Of a DNA stretch of 64,000 nt, positions 20,686-30,496 are shown one piece after another. This DNA is from Ustilago trichophora (Eukaryota; Basidiomycota; Ustilaginomycetes; Ustilaginales; Ustilaginaceae). The DNA lies in contig OOIN01000036.1 in NCBI GenBank assembly GCA_900323505.1, forward strand, positions 248,001-312,000, given 5' to 3'. The translations under genes were made by a program, and so were the position numbers. Under the pieces are notes generated by a model. The model made no database searches. It saw nothing but the letters and a program-made list of their open reading frames with translations, and was not told where the DNA came from. Position 1 is the first letter of the stretch. Every line of letters starts with the position of its first letter.

Positions 20686-21543
20686 ATCAAGGTATGCACA
20701 TGGGAACCAGGACGAGGTCAGGACGAGGGTGGACACAGGCTGAAGTGGGCTTGAGCGTGGGTTCCACCGACTCAAAGTCCCCAGGGTCCACCTCTTTTCT
20801 CGGCGGGTGAGAGACATTGGATGCGTGGCTTTGGTGGGTCCGTGTGTTGTTCTGCCATTCTTCCAGGAATCAAGACTTCCCAACACGCACGGAAGAGCTT
20901 TATTTTTTCCCAAAATGTGAGATCGCATTGGCTTACAGCATTTGGACGTCAAAGCCTCCACACACCCAGGCGCCCTATGACGCAAGTATGAGCCGCATGC
21001 CTGTCACCGAACAGGAACACCAGGCGACATTGTCCACACGATCTGGTAAGATCGACAGCCGCTTCGTCTCTTGAGTCATGGAAGCGAAGCACATTGTCAC
21101 AGCTTGCGTCTTCCACCTTCCCGGAATAGAGCTTCTATTTTTGAGTTGATCGCTTGCGGCATTCTCCTTTTTGGGCAGCAGCTGATCCACAAAGGATCTA
21201 ATGACGTGAAGCTGCGCTCTGGCCCTGCACTGCTGAGTGGTCGCCGCAGTGTCTTTGGCAAATACCCTCCATTGGTTGGCGAGAAGGGGCCAAACTTAGA
21301 AACGCACTTTCCGAGCCTGGGCGCAGTGAAAGTTACAGAGAGCGGGGCGAGTGTTTATTCACTAGCTAGGGCAGCGTGAGTGCGCAAGCGTCTGAGAGAG
21401 AGCAGCTGCTGCTGCATTATTACGCTGCCGAGTATCACTGAGGATCCATTGCACGTCGGCCCTTCAGTGTATATATACCGCCAATTCTGCCGCTCCTTCT
21501 TTACTTTCTTCTCAACTACAGCCTATTTCATAAGTCTATCACA
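20686..21543. other. Divergent promoter region of the OPT gene and the charged orphan
   Basis: The part next to the OPT gene is an in-frame open extension (to 20985) that may be leader or extra coding sequence. The other side carries the TATA box and leader of the small charged gene. No other gene is supported. Confidence 0.5.
21470..21477 (+). promoter_or_regulatory. TATA box of the small charged gene
   Basis: TATATATA lies 67 bp before the start codon at 21544, followed by a pyrimidine-rich stretch, a layout that suggests a strong, regulated promoter. Confidence 0.6.
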
Positions 21544-22003
21544 ATGTCGACCCAATCCCAGTATGAGACTCACACGTAAGTACAAGCACCGCTGGCCCTT
21601 CGCATCAGAGCTTCAACAATAACTCTTCTCAAAATACACTTGCTAAACAACTTTCATCCGCAATGCACCGCCCAACAGCGCCGACGGCGACCAGCGTAAC
21701 GCTCCCGGCCCCAACCCCGATGTTGGTATGCACCACGATGACAACCGCAAGGACCACGAGAAGGGTCAGCCCGAGTCGCACCAGTCGCTCGACTCCAAGG
21801 ATGAGAAGTCGATCAAGAACAAGCTTGCCCAGGCAGGAAAGGAGGAGAAGGAGGCTCGTGAGGCCGAGAAAGCCAAGGAGAACGAGAAGCCAACCGACGC
21901 CGCTCGAGCAAATGGCAACGAGCCTTCACGGGGCGCCAAGATCGACGAGCAGATCGAGGAGGAGGAGCGCAAGATGCTCGAGGCCAAGGGCATCAAGGTC
22001 TAA
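21544..22003 (+). CDS. Small highly charged, probably disordered protein, 118 aa
   Basis: Exon 1 is 21544-21575 (MSTQSQYETH), the intron has GTAAGT and ACAG, and exon 2 is 21679-22003, with matching phase. The product has no Cys or Trp and is made largely of D, E, K, Q, N and A. Its C-terminal half is a predicted charged helix (KEEKEAREAEKAKENEK, IDEQIEEEERKMLEAKGIKV). It resembles stress-type hydrophilins or LEA-like proteins in composition only; I recognise no named family. A consensus TATA box lies just upstream. The compact two-exon structure and good splice sites support a real gene. Confidence 0.75.
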
Positions 22004-22161
22004 GCACCTCGTCATCTTCCCAACATATGACACCAAACTCTCATTAATCTACCAAATGTATCAGTAGCACCGTAACCTCGTTCTGATAATCAGACGCATT
22101 AACTGCACGGGAAGATTCTCAGACAATGTGTGATTGATTGATTGATTGGATGATCAGTAAA

Positions 22162-23283
22162 TCAAGAAGGATGATTGCAATCCCAACAGGTACAAGGAGC
22201 GAGCTGGTCAGGAGCCTGTTGCCCCCATACACCACCACTATGAGCATTGGCCGGCGCTGATGGCTCCGATTCGGATTCAATAACGATAGGATTGTCTGCT
22301 GTCCCTCTTGCGTTCACAGCCCTCCCAATCCCAGCGCTGGGAAGAATTGGAGCAGCAGCGCCAGCATTCCTAAGCAGCGGATGATTAGCCTGTTGTACAC
22401 CGTTAACATGCACACTGCTGCCCTCGGGGGTCGAGATGTGAACCGTCTCGTTGCCACTGGCGTCGACTTTCCGCGTGACCGTCTCTTTGCGGCCATTCAC
22501 TATGCGGGTGGTCGTGCTTTCGCTCGTACCTGAGAATCCACCGAAAGTGGTGCTTGTTGAAGTGCTGGTGCTGTTGCTTGTGTTGAAGCCGGCGGAGAAG
22601 GGTCCGGATGATTGCGTCTGCATCCCCATGGGTGATCTAGGCGCTGCTGCGAACGGTGGAGCACCGAATCCAAACCCCATGGTATCCGCCATCCTTCGAT
22701 GATTTTGCAAAAAGGGATCATCATCGCCGAATAGACTCCCACCCATCGACTGGCCTCCCATCCTTCCGAATGGATCATTGCCCCTTCCGCCACCCACATT
22801 TCCAGAAGCACCCGTCGATCCAAAGTCCCGACTGAACATCATGTTGAACAGCTCAAAAGGGTCGAATCCATCGGCGCCAAATGGTCTTCCCGCTCTCCTT
22901 CCCGCTTGCGCCCTCCGCGCAGAATCCGCACTGGACTCCCACATAAAGGTAAACGGTTTGCCATCTGGACTTGTACCGAAATGCTTGCGAGTCTCGTCGT
23001 CTTCGTAGTCGTCGCCTGGCGACGCGAAGCCTCCCGCGGCTGTTGTGCTGCTACCGGGTCCAAAGGCGTCGTAATTCCTGCGCTGACGAGTGTCAGAAAG
23101 AAGCTCATAGGCTTCGCCGATGATCTTGAATCTTGCTGTGGCTTCCTCTTTTTCGGCATGTGGCGCTCGGTCTGGGTGGTTCTTAAGCGCAAGCTTCTTG
23201 TAGGCAGCTTTGATGTCCGAAGAACTGCAACCCCGGGGGAGCCCAAGCACGTCGTAAGGGTCGATCTCGGGGAACCGGTTCAT
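22162..23283 (-). CDS. DnaJ (Hsp40) co-chaperone, DNAJB-like, 373 aa
   Basis: The J domain lies at the N-terminus (DPYDVLGLPRGCSSSDIKAAYKKLALKNHPD), with the HPD triad at residues 36-38, which stimulates Hsp70 ATPase. A Gly/Phe/Met-rich middle follows (ELFNMMFSRDFGS, GNDPFGRMGG). Then comes a Ser/Thr-rich stretch and a short beta-like segment (TTTRIVNGRKETVTRKVD, ETVHIS), as in DNAJB2/B6-type proteins that hold misfolded clients. No CXXCXGXG zinc finger is present. The last residues (CTCWDCNHPS) hold three cysteines in eight positions, unusual for this group. Single exon; transcription runs away from DUR3's 3' side. Confidence 0.9.
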   Translation of the reverse strand: MNRFPEIDPYDVLGLPRGCSSSDIKAAYKKLALKNHPDRAPHAEKEEATARFKIIGEAYELLSDTRQRRNYDAFGPGSSTTAAGGFASPGDDYEDDETRKHFGTSPDGKPFTFMWESSADSARRAQAGRRAGRPFGADGFDPFELFNMMFSRDFGSTGASGNVGGGRGNDPFGRMGGQSMGGSLFGDDDPFLQNHRRMADTMGFGFGAPPFAAAPRSPMGMQTQSSGPFSAGFNTSNSTSTSTSTTFGGFSGTSESTTTRIVNGRKETVTRKVDASGNETVHISTPEGSSVHVNGVQQANHPLLRNAGAAAPILPSAGIGRAVNARGTADNPIVIESESEPSAPANAHSGGVWGQQAPDQLAPCTCWDCNHPS

Positions 23284-24269
23284 TGTGCCGAGCGGTGCGT
23301 GAGTGTCCTTGGAGCGTCTGTATACAGGTGTGCTAATTTAAGGCCGCTATCAGCGAAGCTCGGTGTAAAGAGCTGCCCCTGACCCAGGTCAGAAGCACAA
23401 TCTCTTGCAGGAGGTTCAAGCTATGTCGACTTCTAATCTTCGCCAGCCACTGACGATCCCAGCAACAAAATCGACAAGTGCAAGAACAGCTCCAAGATAC
23501 AAGTAATACTTGAGGAACCTCTCTGGAAGAGGCATCTGGTTCGTGGTCAAGAGGAAAGAAGGCACTCCTTTTGGAAAGAGTGCGTCAAAGGGTTCTTCTG
23601 CGAGGAAGGGAGGAGCAAGGGTCCGATAAGGTCAACAACACTTCTTGTCCCGCTTTGCCGGGACGCGATGGTCCCTGCGCAGCTAAGTTTTCGAAAATTC
23701 GGCTGTGTTCGGGCTGCCAGAAATTTCGCCGCTGCGTTCCATAGCTCAGTCATCAAACCCACACTCTCAGCCTCAGCTGTCAAACTTGGCATCACGAGGC
23801 TAGCACGAGGCTTGCCTTGGCTCACCGAATTCACTTCTCCTCTTCTCACACTCAAGGAAGAAGCACGTATGAGATGCTGATCACACTCATGCCGATCGTG
23901 AAGTGCTTCTTATACCTTTTTCGCCCGTGTTCGTTGACCGCATCCATCGTTTGGCATGTTGGCAGCTTGTTCGACTCAGTTGGCGAATAGCTTGTAATGC
24001 TACTTTTACAGCTCAGCAATTCTACCCGTTGTTAGTGAGAATTTGCCTGTATCTGGATGGGCGATTCTGTGTCTTATGCTACTTGTTAATTCATATACAG
24101 GCAAACTACTGCTACAGACTCGTGAGTCGAACAGGCCAACTGAGTCGAACAAGCTGTGAGATCATGGGAGCATATATAATTTCGTAAAGGTGTAGAATTG
24201 GATGTTCAAGGTATACTGTAGTACATTTTGTAGCGTGAAGTATCATTTTACAGCCCTTGGAAGGACGAT
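23284..24269. other. Intergenic region with a long imperfect inverted repeat
   Basis: This lies between the 3' end of DUR3 and the start of the DnaJ gene, both on the minus strand. The part near 23284-23900 is probably DnaJ promoter. The part near 23960-24160 holds an inverted repeat described separately. No gene is supported. Confidence 0.55.
23963..24156. repeat. Nested inverted repeats (22-bp and 11-bp arms)
   Basis: The outer arms 23963-23984 and 24135-24156 are perfect 22-bp reverse complements (containing GCTTGTTCGACTCAGTTGG). The inner arms 24042-24052 and 24095-24105 (TTTGCCTGTAT) are also exact. A direct repeat GAGTCGAACA occurs at 24124-24133 and 24142-24151. The element is AT-richer than its surroundings and may be the relic of a small hairpin-type (MITE-like) element or a structured 3' UTR of DUR3. 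Confidence 0.7.
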
Positions 24270-26403
24270 CTATGACGAAGTGCTTGCAGTCTCCTCCTTG
24301 TATTTGCCGTTCTTCCCCGTAAGGTCTTTCCCAATACCTCGCAGGATAGCCATCAACTCGTGCCTCGATTCCCAAATAGGCAAGATACCAACGGCCAACG
24401 TAGTCCAGATCAGCCAGACAAAGCCGATCCAGATGTAAGCAGCGAGACCTGTCGAGTTCCACACCTTGCGAGACGCAAGGCAAGCGGGGATGAGGATGCA
24501 GAGAATGAAGGAAGCTGCGACACTGACCCAGCTGGTTAGTCTGAGTGTCTTTCGAAGCTCATTTGCATCCAGACCAGCTGCCTTGACGTAATCGACCGTC
24601 TCGATGGTGTACGGCATAGTAGATGCAGCGGGTCCCGTCTTTTCGCTGTCGAATTGCGACTTTTCAGCGTCGGGTGTAGTGGATCCGGGTGAAGTTCGTC
24701 CAGAGTTAGCCACCATGCGCTCTACGACGTCTGCAGGCGCATTGATACCGCGTGTGAGCACGAAGTGGTCCTCGGTTTCAGGTCGCATCACACTGCCAAC
24801 AACCGTGATGATGGCAGACACGCCAAGCGAAACGACATTACCAGCCAGCGTGGGGTAGTCCTTGCCGGTGGAAGCGACCGTGACTTCGCCGTAAAGGCTG
24901 CTTGCTGTCACGAGCCATGCAATCACACCACAGCTGACACCGACCACCATGGCGACTAGGCATGCCATCTTGTTGGTTCGCTGCCAGACCAATCCGCAGA
25001 AGATCGGAACCACGGCAGGTGCAATAATGATGCCCTGAGCCAAGTACAGCCAGCCGAGCGAGATACCAGCGTAGTGGAAGATGGTACCAAAGAGTGCCAT
25101 CACTACGGCCCAGATGAGAACACCGGCGTGGCTCATGATAAAGACCTCGCGTTTGCTGGCCTCGGGACGGACGTAGGGCTTGTAGACGTCAAAGGTCAGG
25201 ACAGAGGCAACTGCAACTTGCTGCGCAGATGAGGCCGATGTAACGGCAAGGAAGAGGAGAATCAGCATGGCAACGGCACCTGCTTTTCCTGCCAGAGCGA
25301 CACCAGCAGCCGGGGCGGCGAGACCCGCGGTGACATCCTGTGCTGTCAGCGCCGGCATCAGCGGGTTTCCAGAAAACAGAAGGCCTCTGGCACTGAGACC
25401 CATCGTCATAGAGAAGAGGAAGGGGATGGCAAACCATGCAGAACCTCCCAGAAGGAAAGCCCTTGCTGCAGTAGCCGGATTTGAGGCAATAGAACGCTGG
25501 TGATAGCTCTGATCACAGAAGACGGTGCCGAGGTTGCCTACAATATTGATGACACCAAAAATCAGTCCATCGAGACTGCGGAAGGTTAGAGGACTGCCGG
25601 ATGCGTTGCCTTCGATACCGTTGGCTGCTTTGAGGAGATCGACCATATCCGAGACCGAGCCGATCTCGGGAGATGTAACCCAGACCTTGAAAAAGAAATA
25701 AAAGATAATAACGAGGAGTCCGAGCGTGTGGGTGTAATCTGCGAGCAAAGTAGCACGCATGCCTCCAACGAGAACGTAACAAGATACTCCCAGAGGGATG
25801 AGCCAAATAGCTGCTAGGATCGGGATACCTGTGAGGGTGTTGGCGACCGCGGATCCACCCACAACGAGCTGCGAAGATACAAGCAAGTTGGTTGCCAAGG
25901 CGAAGAAGAGGAAAATGCAGTGCGACAGCTTTCCCCATCGCACCTTTAGGACCTCGAGATAAGTGCTGCAGAACGGAGCGTTGAGCTTGATTTGACAAGC
26001 CATGATCGAGCACAGAAGGATCTGAATGGTAGCTCCCGCTCCGTACCAGTAGCCGCCCGAGATGCCGAGCTTGAATGTGACAGCAGTGGATTGAAGAAGT
26101 GTCGAAGACCACGTCCAGCTGTGTACGTTGTTTATGGAAGATGAACGGTCAGATGAGGGCCAGTAACAGATGTGAGTAGCATTTCGTCCGATTCACTTAC
26201 GCAGATACGATTCCACTAGCAACAAGTCCTGGCTTTACGGATCGAGAGGCTGAAGCGAACTCGTCGGTGTCTTTGATAGAACGGTTGGTGTAACGCTGCT
26301 GGATGAACGAAAGAAGGATCATAAAAGCGGCGAAGAAGAAGCCAAGACCGCAGACGACGGCCCAGCCCGCTCCTTCAGGGAGCACCTTGGTAGAGGCAGC
26401 CAT
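24270..26403 (-). CDS. DUR3: Urea active transporter Dur3 (sodium:solute symporter family), 683 aa
   Basis: Dur3 imports urea (and polyamines in yeast) across the plasma membrane. Exon 1 is 26403-26201, the intron has GTAAGT and ACAG, and exon 2 is 26118-24270, phases matching. The family core is clear: an N-terminal helix, QQRYTNRSIKDTDEFASASRSVKPGLVASGIVSAWTW across the splice site, GISGGYWYGAGATIQILL, VGGMRATLLADYTHT and about 14-15 hydrophobic segments. A hydrophilic loop near the C-terminus (about residues 560-600) is rich in S, T and E. The promoter side carries a striking cluster of GATA sites, which fits nitrogen-source control. Confidence 0.94.
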
Positions 26404-27559
26404 GACTGACTGTATGACGCGACAAGTTAGGGGAGGTCGAGAAGAAGAAGATGGTGAGAAAGGACAGGAACCGCGTGCGACAGTTCCACTTTTATATACT
26501 CTTACCCTGGAAGTTCTGGCTTGGATGTCAGACGTGGGGGCTCGCTCGGTTAGCTCGGCTTTCTTGACCCACTTGAAACACATGTAGGGCCATCGAGGCC
26601 ATATGAAGGCACAACAAGCCTATTCACAGCCAAGACACCACGTTGCACAGAAGTGTCAAAAATCCAGCTGCATTTCTTATCAGCAGCCTCTTATCAATCT
26701 ACGTCTCGCGACTCCGCTCGCTTCTTCAAGCCGTTCAGCCCCGGTTTCTTTTTTTTTTTTTTGCTTAAGAGTATCTAATACTTCAGCTCACACTTTACTG
26801 TCGATCCCGGGGTCACTCTTGGCTCTCACGACAACCGCTAGCTGGGCAGAGCCAGCGAGTGCGAAGAGGCGCTACTCGAAGTGGGCCAGAGCTTCTATCG
26901 GCACGACTGTCAAAGATGGCGAAACCAATCAAATTCAAGATTTATTGTTTAGTTTCGGAAGAGATTCTGAAGGGTTTGTCGAAGGTCCAAGCGCCATCTT
27001 CTTCTGAAAGTACGACGAGTAAGACTTGAACGATATGGCACCTGATCAATCAGTGAACAAAAAGGCGTCACAGCCTGAGACTCAACGAAGAGGAAAACCA
27101 TCCGATTGATTGATAGAAGAAAGGAGGCGGAGTCGCATCATCTCGACGTGGCGTATCACGGGGCAAGTCAGAGATAAGGAATTACAGCACGGCCGAGTTC
27201 GCTTGATCTGTGAAAGAAATCCTCGATCCAATGGCACTTGGCATAGATAAGAAACGACCTCCGCAACTTGCACGACTTCACACGCTCCTAAAGAAGTTGG
27301 CCCCCCCACCGATCGAGTCACCACCACTTTTGTCGAGTGCAATGGCGGTTAGCTGAGCTCTTGTACCGGAAACCGCCCTTATCAGCGGAGTTGCTGAGTT
27401 TCTCACTTTTCCGAAGAACACACCTGCACACAATACGTGAAAATGGGAATTCTCACGTGGCAAAGAATAAAGAATGCGGGTCCCCTCTTTTGGAGGAAAT
27501 TTGATAAGCTAGGCGAATCGAACAGCTTTGATTTGATCGAACGAGCCAGTCGTGAGGTT
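26404..27559. other. DUR3 promoter region
   Basis: This 1.16-kb region upstream of DUR3 also holds the 3' UTR of the PPPDE gene at its far end. It contains six exact WGATAAG sites on either strand, a T13 run near 26750 and no supported gene. Confidence 0.65.
26676..27508. promoter_or_regulatory. GATA-factor site cluster in the DUR3 promoter
   Basis: CTTATCA at 26676-26682 and 26690-26696 form a close pair about 280 bp before the DUR3 start. AGATAAG occurs at 27172-27178 and 27245-27251, CTTATCA at 27378-27384 and TGATAAG at 27502-27508. This is the consensus for nitrogen-regulatory GATA factors (AreA/Nit2/Gln3 type) that activate urea uptake genes under nitrogen limitation. Binding is inferred. 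Confidence 0.6.
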
Positions 27560-29557
27560 CTATTCGGTATTCGATGACAATAGGGAAACGAGATCGTCAA
27601 GCAACCGAGACAGATCCTGTTCTTTTGCTGAGCTGGTCACAAGCTCACCCCTTCGTTTCCTCGAGAATGCCTCTTCAGCGTCGAGGACCTGGAGCATGGG
27701 CCCGACGCTGTCGGTCCAAAACTGAGAGAGATGGACGTGGAGCGTGAGAGCGGCGAGGAGCCGGTGGAGAGTTTCATCTGACTCGGATTCGTTGACAATG
27801 GCCTGGAGGAGGGCAGACGCCAGCTCCGATTCCCACGTTTCGCCGAAACGGCTGCCGAGCATCGGTGGAGCCTGGGGATCTCGATTGATCCAATCGGCTC
27901 TTTCGGCATGCTGATGAAGCGCCAGGTTGAAAGCGGTGGTTGCGGCGGCGCTTCTCACGCCTGCATCGGGACACAGCAAGAGGCTTGTGGTCAGCTCGAG
28001 GGTCAGGCTTCGCACATTCTCGTGCGACTCGATGACCTCAATGAAGGGTGTTGAAGCAGCCAAGTTGGTTAAGAGACGGGCAGCCGTGAGCAAGAGAGGT
28101 CTTTGACTTGCGGACCACTCGCCCTTGTAAGCCAAGTCGGAGACAAAAGACAGGAGTCGTGTCATGCCATTGATATCCTTTCGGTCTTGCGCAGCTGGCC
28201 GGCGGAACACAGCTGTCACGAAGGTCTCATGTAGCACCGAGAGACGAAAGAGGTCGAGGATAGGGAAGATTGAATCAATTGGAAGCGACCCTGCAAAATG
28301 CTTGGCAAGGCTCGAGGTGTCATCGACCAGAGACTTGGGAATTGGGCGACTCAATTCACCATCACGATTTGCCTCGAGCCAAGGGATCCAAGTAGAGGCA
28401 ATGGTCTTGCGTGCGACCTGAAGATCAGCTTTTTCGGCGAAACTTTTGGCAGGGTACTGTGCGATGGTCGCATCGATCTTCTGGAGCAACGAGGAAAGAT
28501 TGGGTGTTGTGGAATAGAGATGGGGCTTTGAAGGCAGGGTGTGTAGCGACTTGAGCGGCCTGGAGAGGCGCGCATGCGGATGCGGTGGGTACGCTTCGAA
28601 AAGCATCAAGTCAACAGCGGTCTTGAGCTCGCCAATATCAGCACCTTGAATCTGGCTCGACTCCTTGCCAAAGGTGTAAAACTTGACGGTAGGAGTCGCT
28701 GTGACGCTGGTTTGAGCGAACAGGCTTGAGGTGGCAGCGTTGGAATCGACCTGCACAAAAGCAACGCGCTTGTGATTGCCAGGCTTGGATTCATCTACGT
28801 GATGGTGATGGGCGAGGTCCGAGAACGCTGGCTTGATAATTCGACAAGGAGGGCATGACTCTGATGTGAAGAGGATGGCAACGCACGGAAAGACAGACAG
28901 AATTTCGGTGAGCTGGGCGCTGTTTGTGATGTAATGGACAGGATCCGAAGAGGATGGCTTGGACGAAGTGTTGAGCTCCATTGGCGTGTTGCCCGCATAA
29001 GCACGAGAGGCGACTTGATCCAGCAAGTCGTTTCCAAAGGTGCTGGAAGTGGTCGTAGCCGGCGCTGTGAGATCAGCAGATGGTTGTCGGAACATTGCGT
29101 CGATCTGAGGTTGAAGCATCTGACCGAACGGAGTGCTGAGAAAGTCTTGGGGTAGAGATCGAATGTGTGCAGGGATGTCGCCGCCTGTGAGAATTTGAGC
29201 GACCTCTTGAGAGAAGTTGTTGCAATTCCAAGAGAGAAGATTGTAATCCTGTGGGCGAAAACGCTCTCGCAGGTCGGGTAACAGGGCGCCTTCAAAGGTT
29301 TCGCGGTCTATTGAAGTGGTGCCCAGGTCGAAGGTTTCAAGTGGAGCTCCATGATGAGAGGTGCCTGGATAGACAACTGAGATGCCTTGACCGAAAAAGT
29401 ACTCGCGGTCCCATGCGACGATGCTGGTATGCCAGATACCATCGATTTGCCGACCCGTCAGTGGTAAGGACATCTGGCGCGCCATGCCCCTCGAGAGGTC
29501 ATAAACGTAAAGCTTGACTGGGTATTCTCCTTCCTCAATGGGCTGTGTTGTCTCCAT
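27560..29557 (-). CDS. PPPDE (DeSI-type) peptidase + thioredoxin + PUL domain protein, 665 aa
   Basis: Residues about 12-150 form a PPPDE cysteine peptidase fold: KLYVYDLSRGMARQMS, catalytic His43 in IWHTSIV and catalytic Cys112 in SWNCNNFS, the dyad of DeSI deSUMOylating/deubiquitinating enzymes. Residues about 205-315 are a thioredoxin domain with C235-P-P-C238 and the cis-proline segment TATPTVKFY. The C-terminal about 300 residues are helical repeats of the PUL type (LSRPLKSLHTLPS, then armadillo-like helices), a domain that binds Cdc48/p97 in Doa1/Ufd3 proteins. Together these suggest a redox-linked ubiquitin or SUMO protease working with Cdc48. The role is inferred from domains. Single exon, divergent from the thioredoxin-PITH gene. 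Confidence 0.9.
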   Translation of the reverse strand: METTQPIEEGEYPVKLYVYDLSRGMARQMSLPLTGRQIDGIWHTSIVAWDREYFFGQGISVVYPGTSHHGAPLETFDLGTTSIDRETFEGALLPDLRERFRPQDYNLLSWNCNNFSQEVAQILTGGDIPAHIRSLPQDFLSTPFGQMLQPQIDAMFRQPSADLTAPATTTSSTFGNDLLDQVASRAYAGNTPMELNTSSKPSSSDPVHYITNSAQLTEILSVFPCVAILFTSESCPPCRIIKPAFSDLAHHHHVDESKPGNHKRVAFVQVDSNAATSSLFAQTSVTATPTVKFYTFGKESSQIQGADIGELKTAVDLMLFEAYPPHPHARLSRPLKSLHTLPSKPHLYSTTPNLSSLLQKIDATIAQYPAKSFAEKADLQVARKTIASTWIPWLEANRDGELSRPIPKSLVDDTSSLAKHFAGSLPIDSIFPILDLFRLSVLHETFVTAVFRRPAAQDRKDINGMTRLLSFVSDLAYKGEWSASQRPLLLTAARLLTNLAASTPFIEVIESHENVRSLTLELTTSLLLCPDAGVRSAAATTAFNLALHQHAERADWINRDPQAPPMLGSRFGETWESELASALLQAIVNESESDETLHRLLAALTLHVHLSQFWTDSVGPMLQVLDAEEAFSRKRRGELVTSSAKEQDLSRLLDDLVSLLSSNTE

Positions 29558-30496
29558 CTTGACAAATCTCTGCAGGTGCTACAGTGTGAACGGGAGGAGG
29601 CTGACGGGTATGCATTCATGGTTGGTGAAGGATACCGTAAGAAGTTTTGGAGAGGAAGCTTGTCGAGCTGAGCTGTTCAGGGTCCAAACACAAAAAAAGA
29701 ATCGTGCGCGGCCCCAGAAAACCTCCACTTTTGTGAGATCGCGCATCTCCCACAAGTTGTGCGAGAAAAAGAAAAACGGGTTTCACGTCCACGCCTAGCT
29801 TGAGGCTTGGATTTTTCTCATGTCGGCCTTGACCCTTGCATGAAGAGAGAAGCTTTCAAATGAGCCTGTCTGACCGCTTGCACCGTTTCACATCGAATGT
29901 GAGCATGCACTGACTGCGGATGGCGCAGCTCCTCTTGCTCTTGCTACACAGACAAGCATACAAGCGCTTGTAGAAAGCTCGGGAAGGGACGGCTCTCATT
30001 CCCAAACTGGCGGGACGTCACGAACAAGGGTCCAGCCGCTGGATTGCAGCGAGACACTTCTCCCAGTTACTTTTTCAGAGAGGTGTGCACCGGCCACGAT
30101 GCAGCAACGCGTGCGAGGCGGCGGTTCAACACACTCTGTGCGAAGATGACACGCCTCACGCGCGCTCGTCTACCGTCTCTGGATTTTCCAACAGGGTCCC
30201 ACAGCGAGTGTACAGAAGTGCAGCTTGCCGTGCAACAGTTCCCAGGCGCCACAAAACGCTCGAGCTGACATTCACAGGAGAAGGCTTCTCCAGTACACTG
30301 GCCAGCTACTGTGTCTGCCACGCCATTGCGCTTGTGTCTTCCTGCAGCCTCTACCTGTCCTACGTTGGTTCTCTGCTGTCGCCGTTGCTCACTGTTCTCC
30401 CTTCCACCCAACCACCAACCTCATCAATCTCTATACCCTTTTAAACCCCCCGTCTCACGGTGCTGGTTTTCCTCTCCTCTTCACATCAGGAACAGG
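29558..30496. other. Divergent promoter region between the two thioredoxin-domain genes
   Basis: A 939-bp spacer between start codons pointing away from each other. The side next to 30497 is pyrimidine-rich leader. Small overlapping frames on both strands are not supported. Confidence 0.55.
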
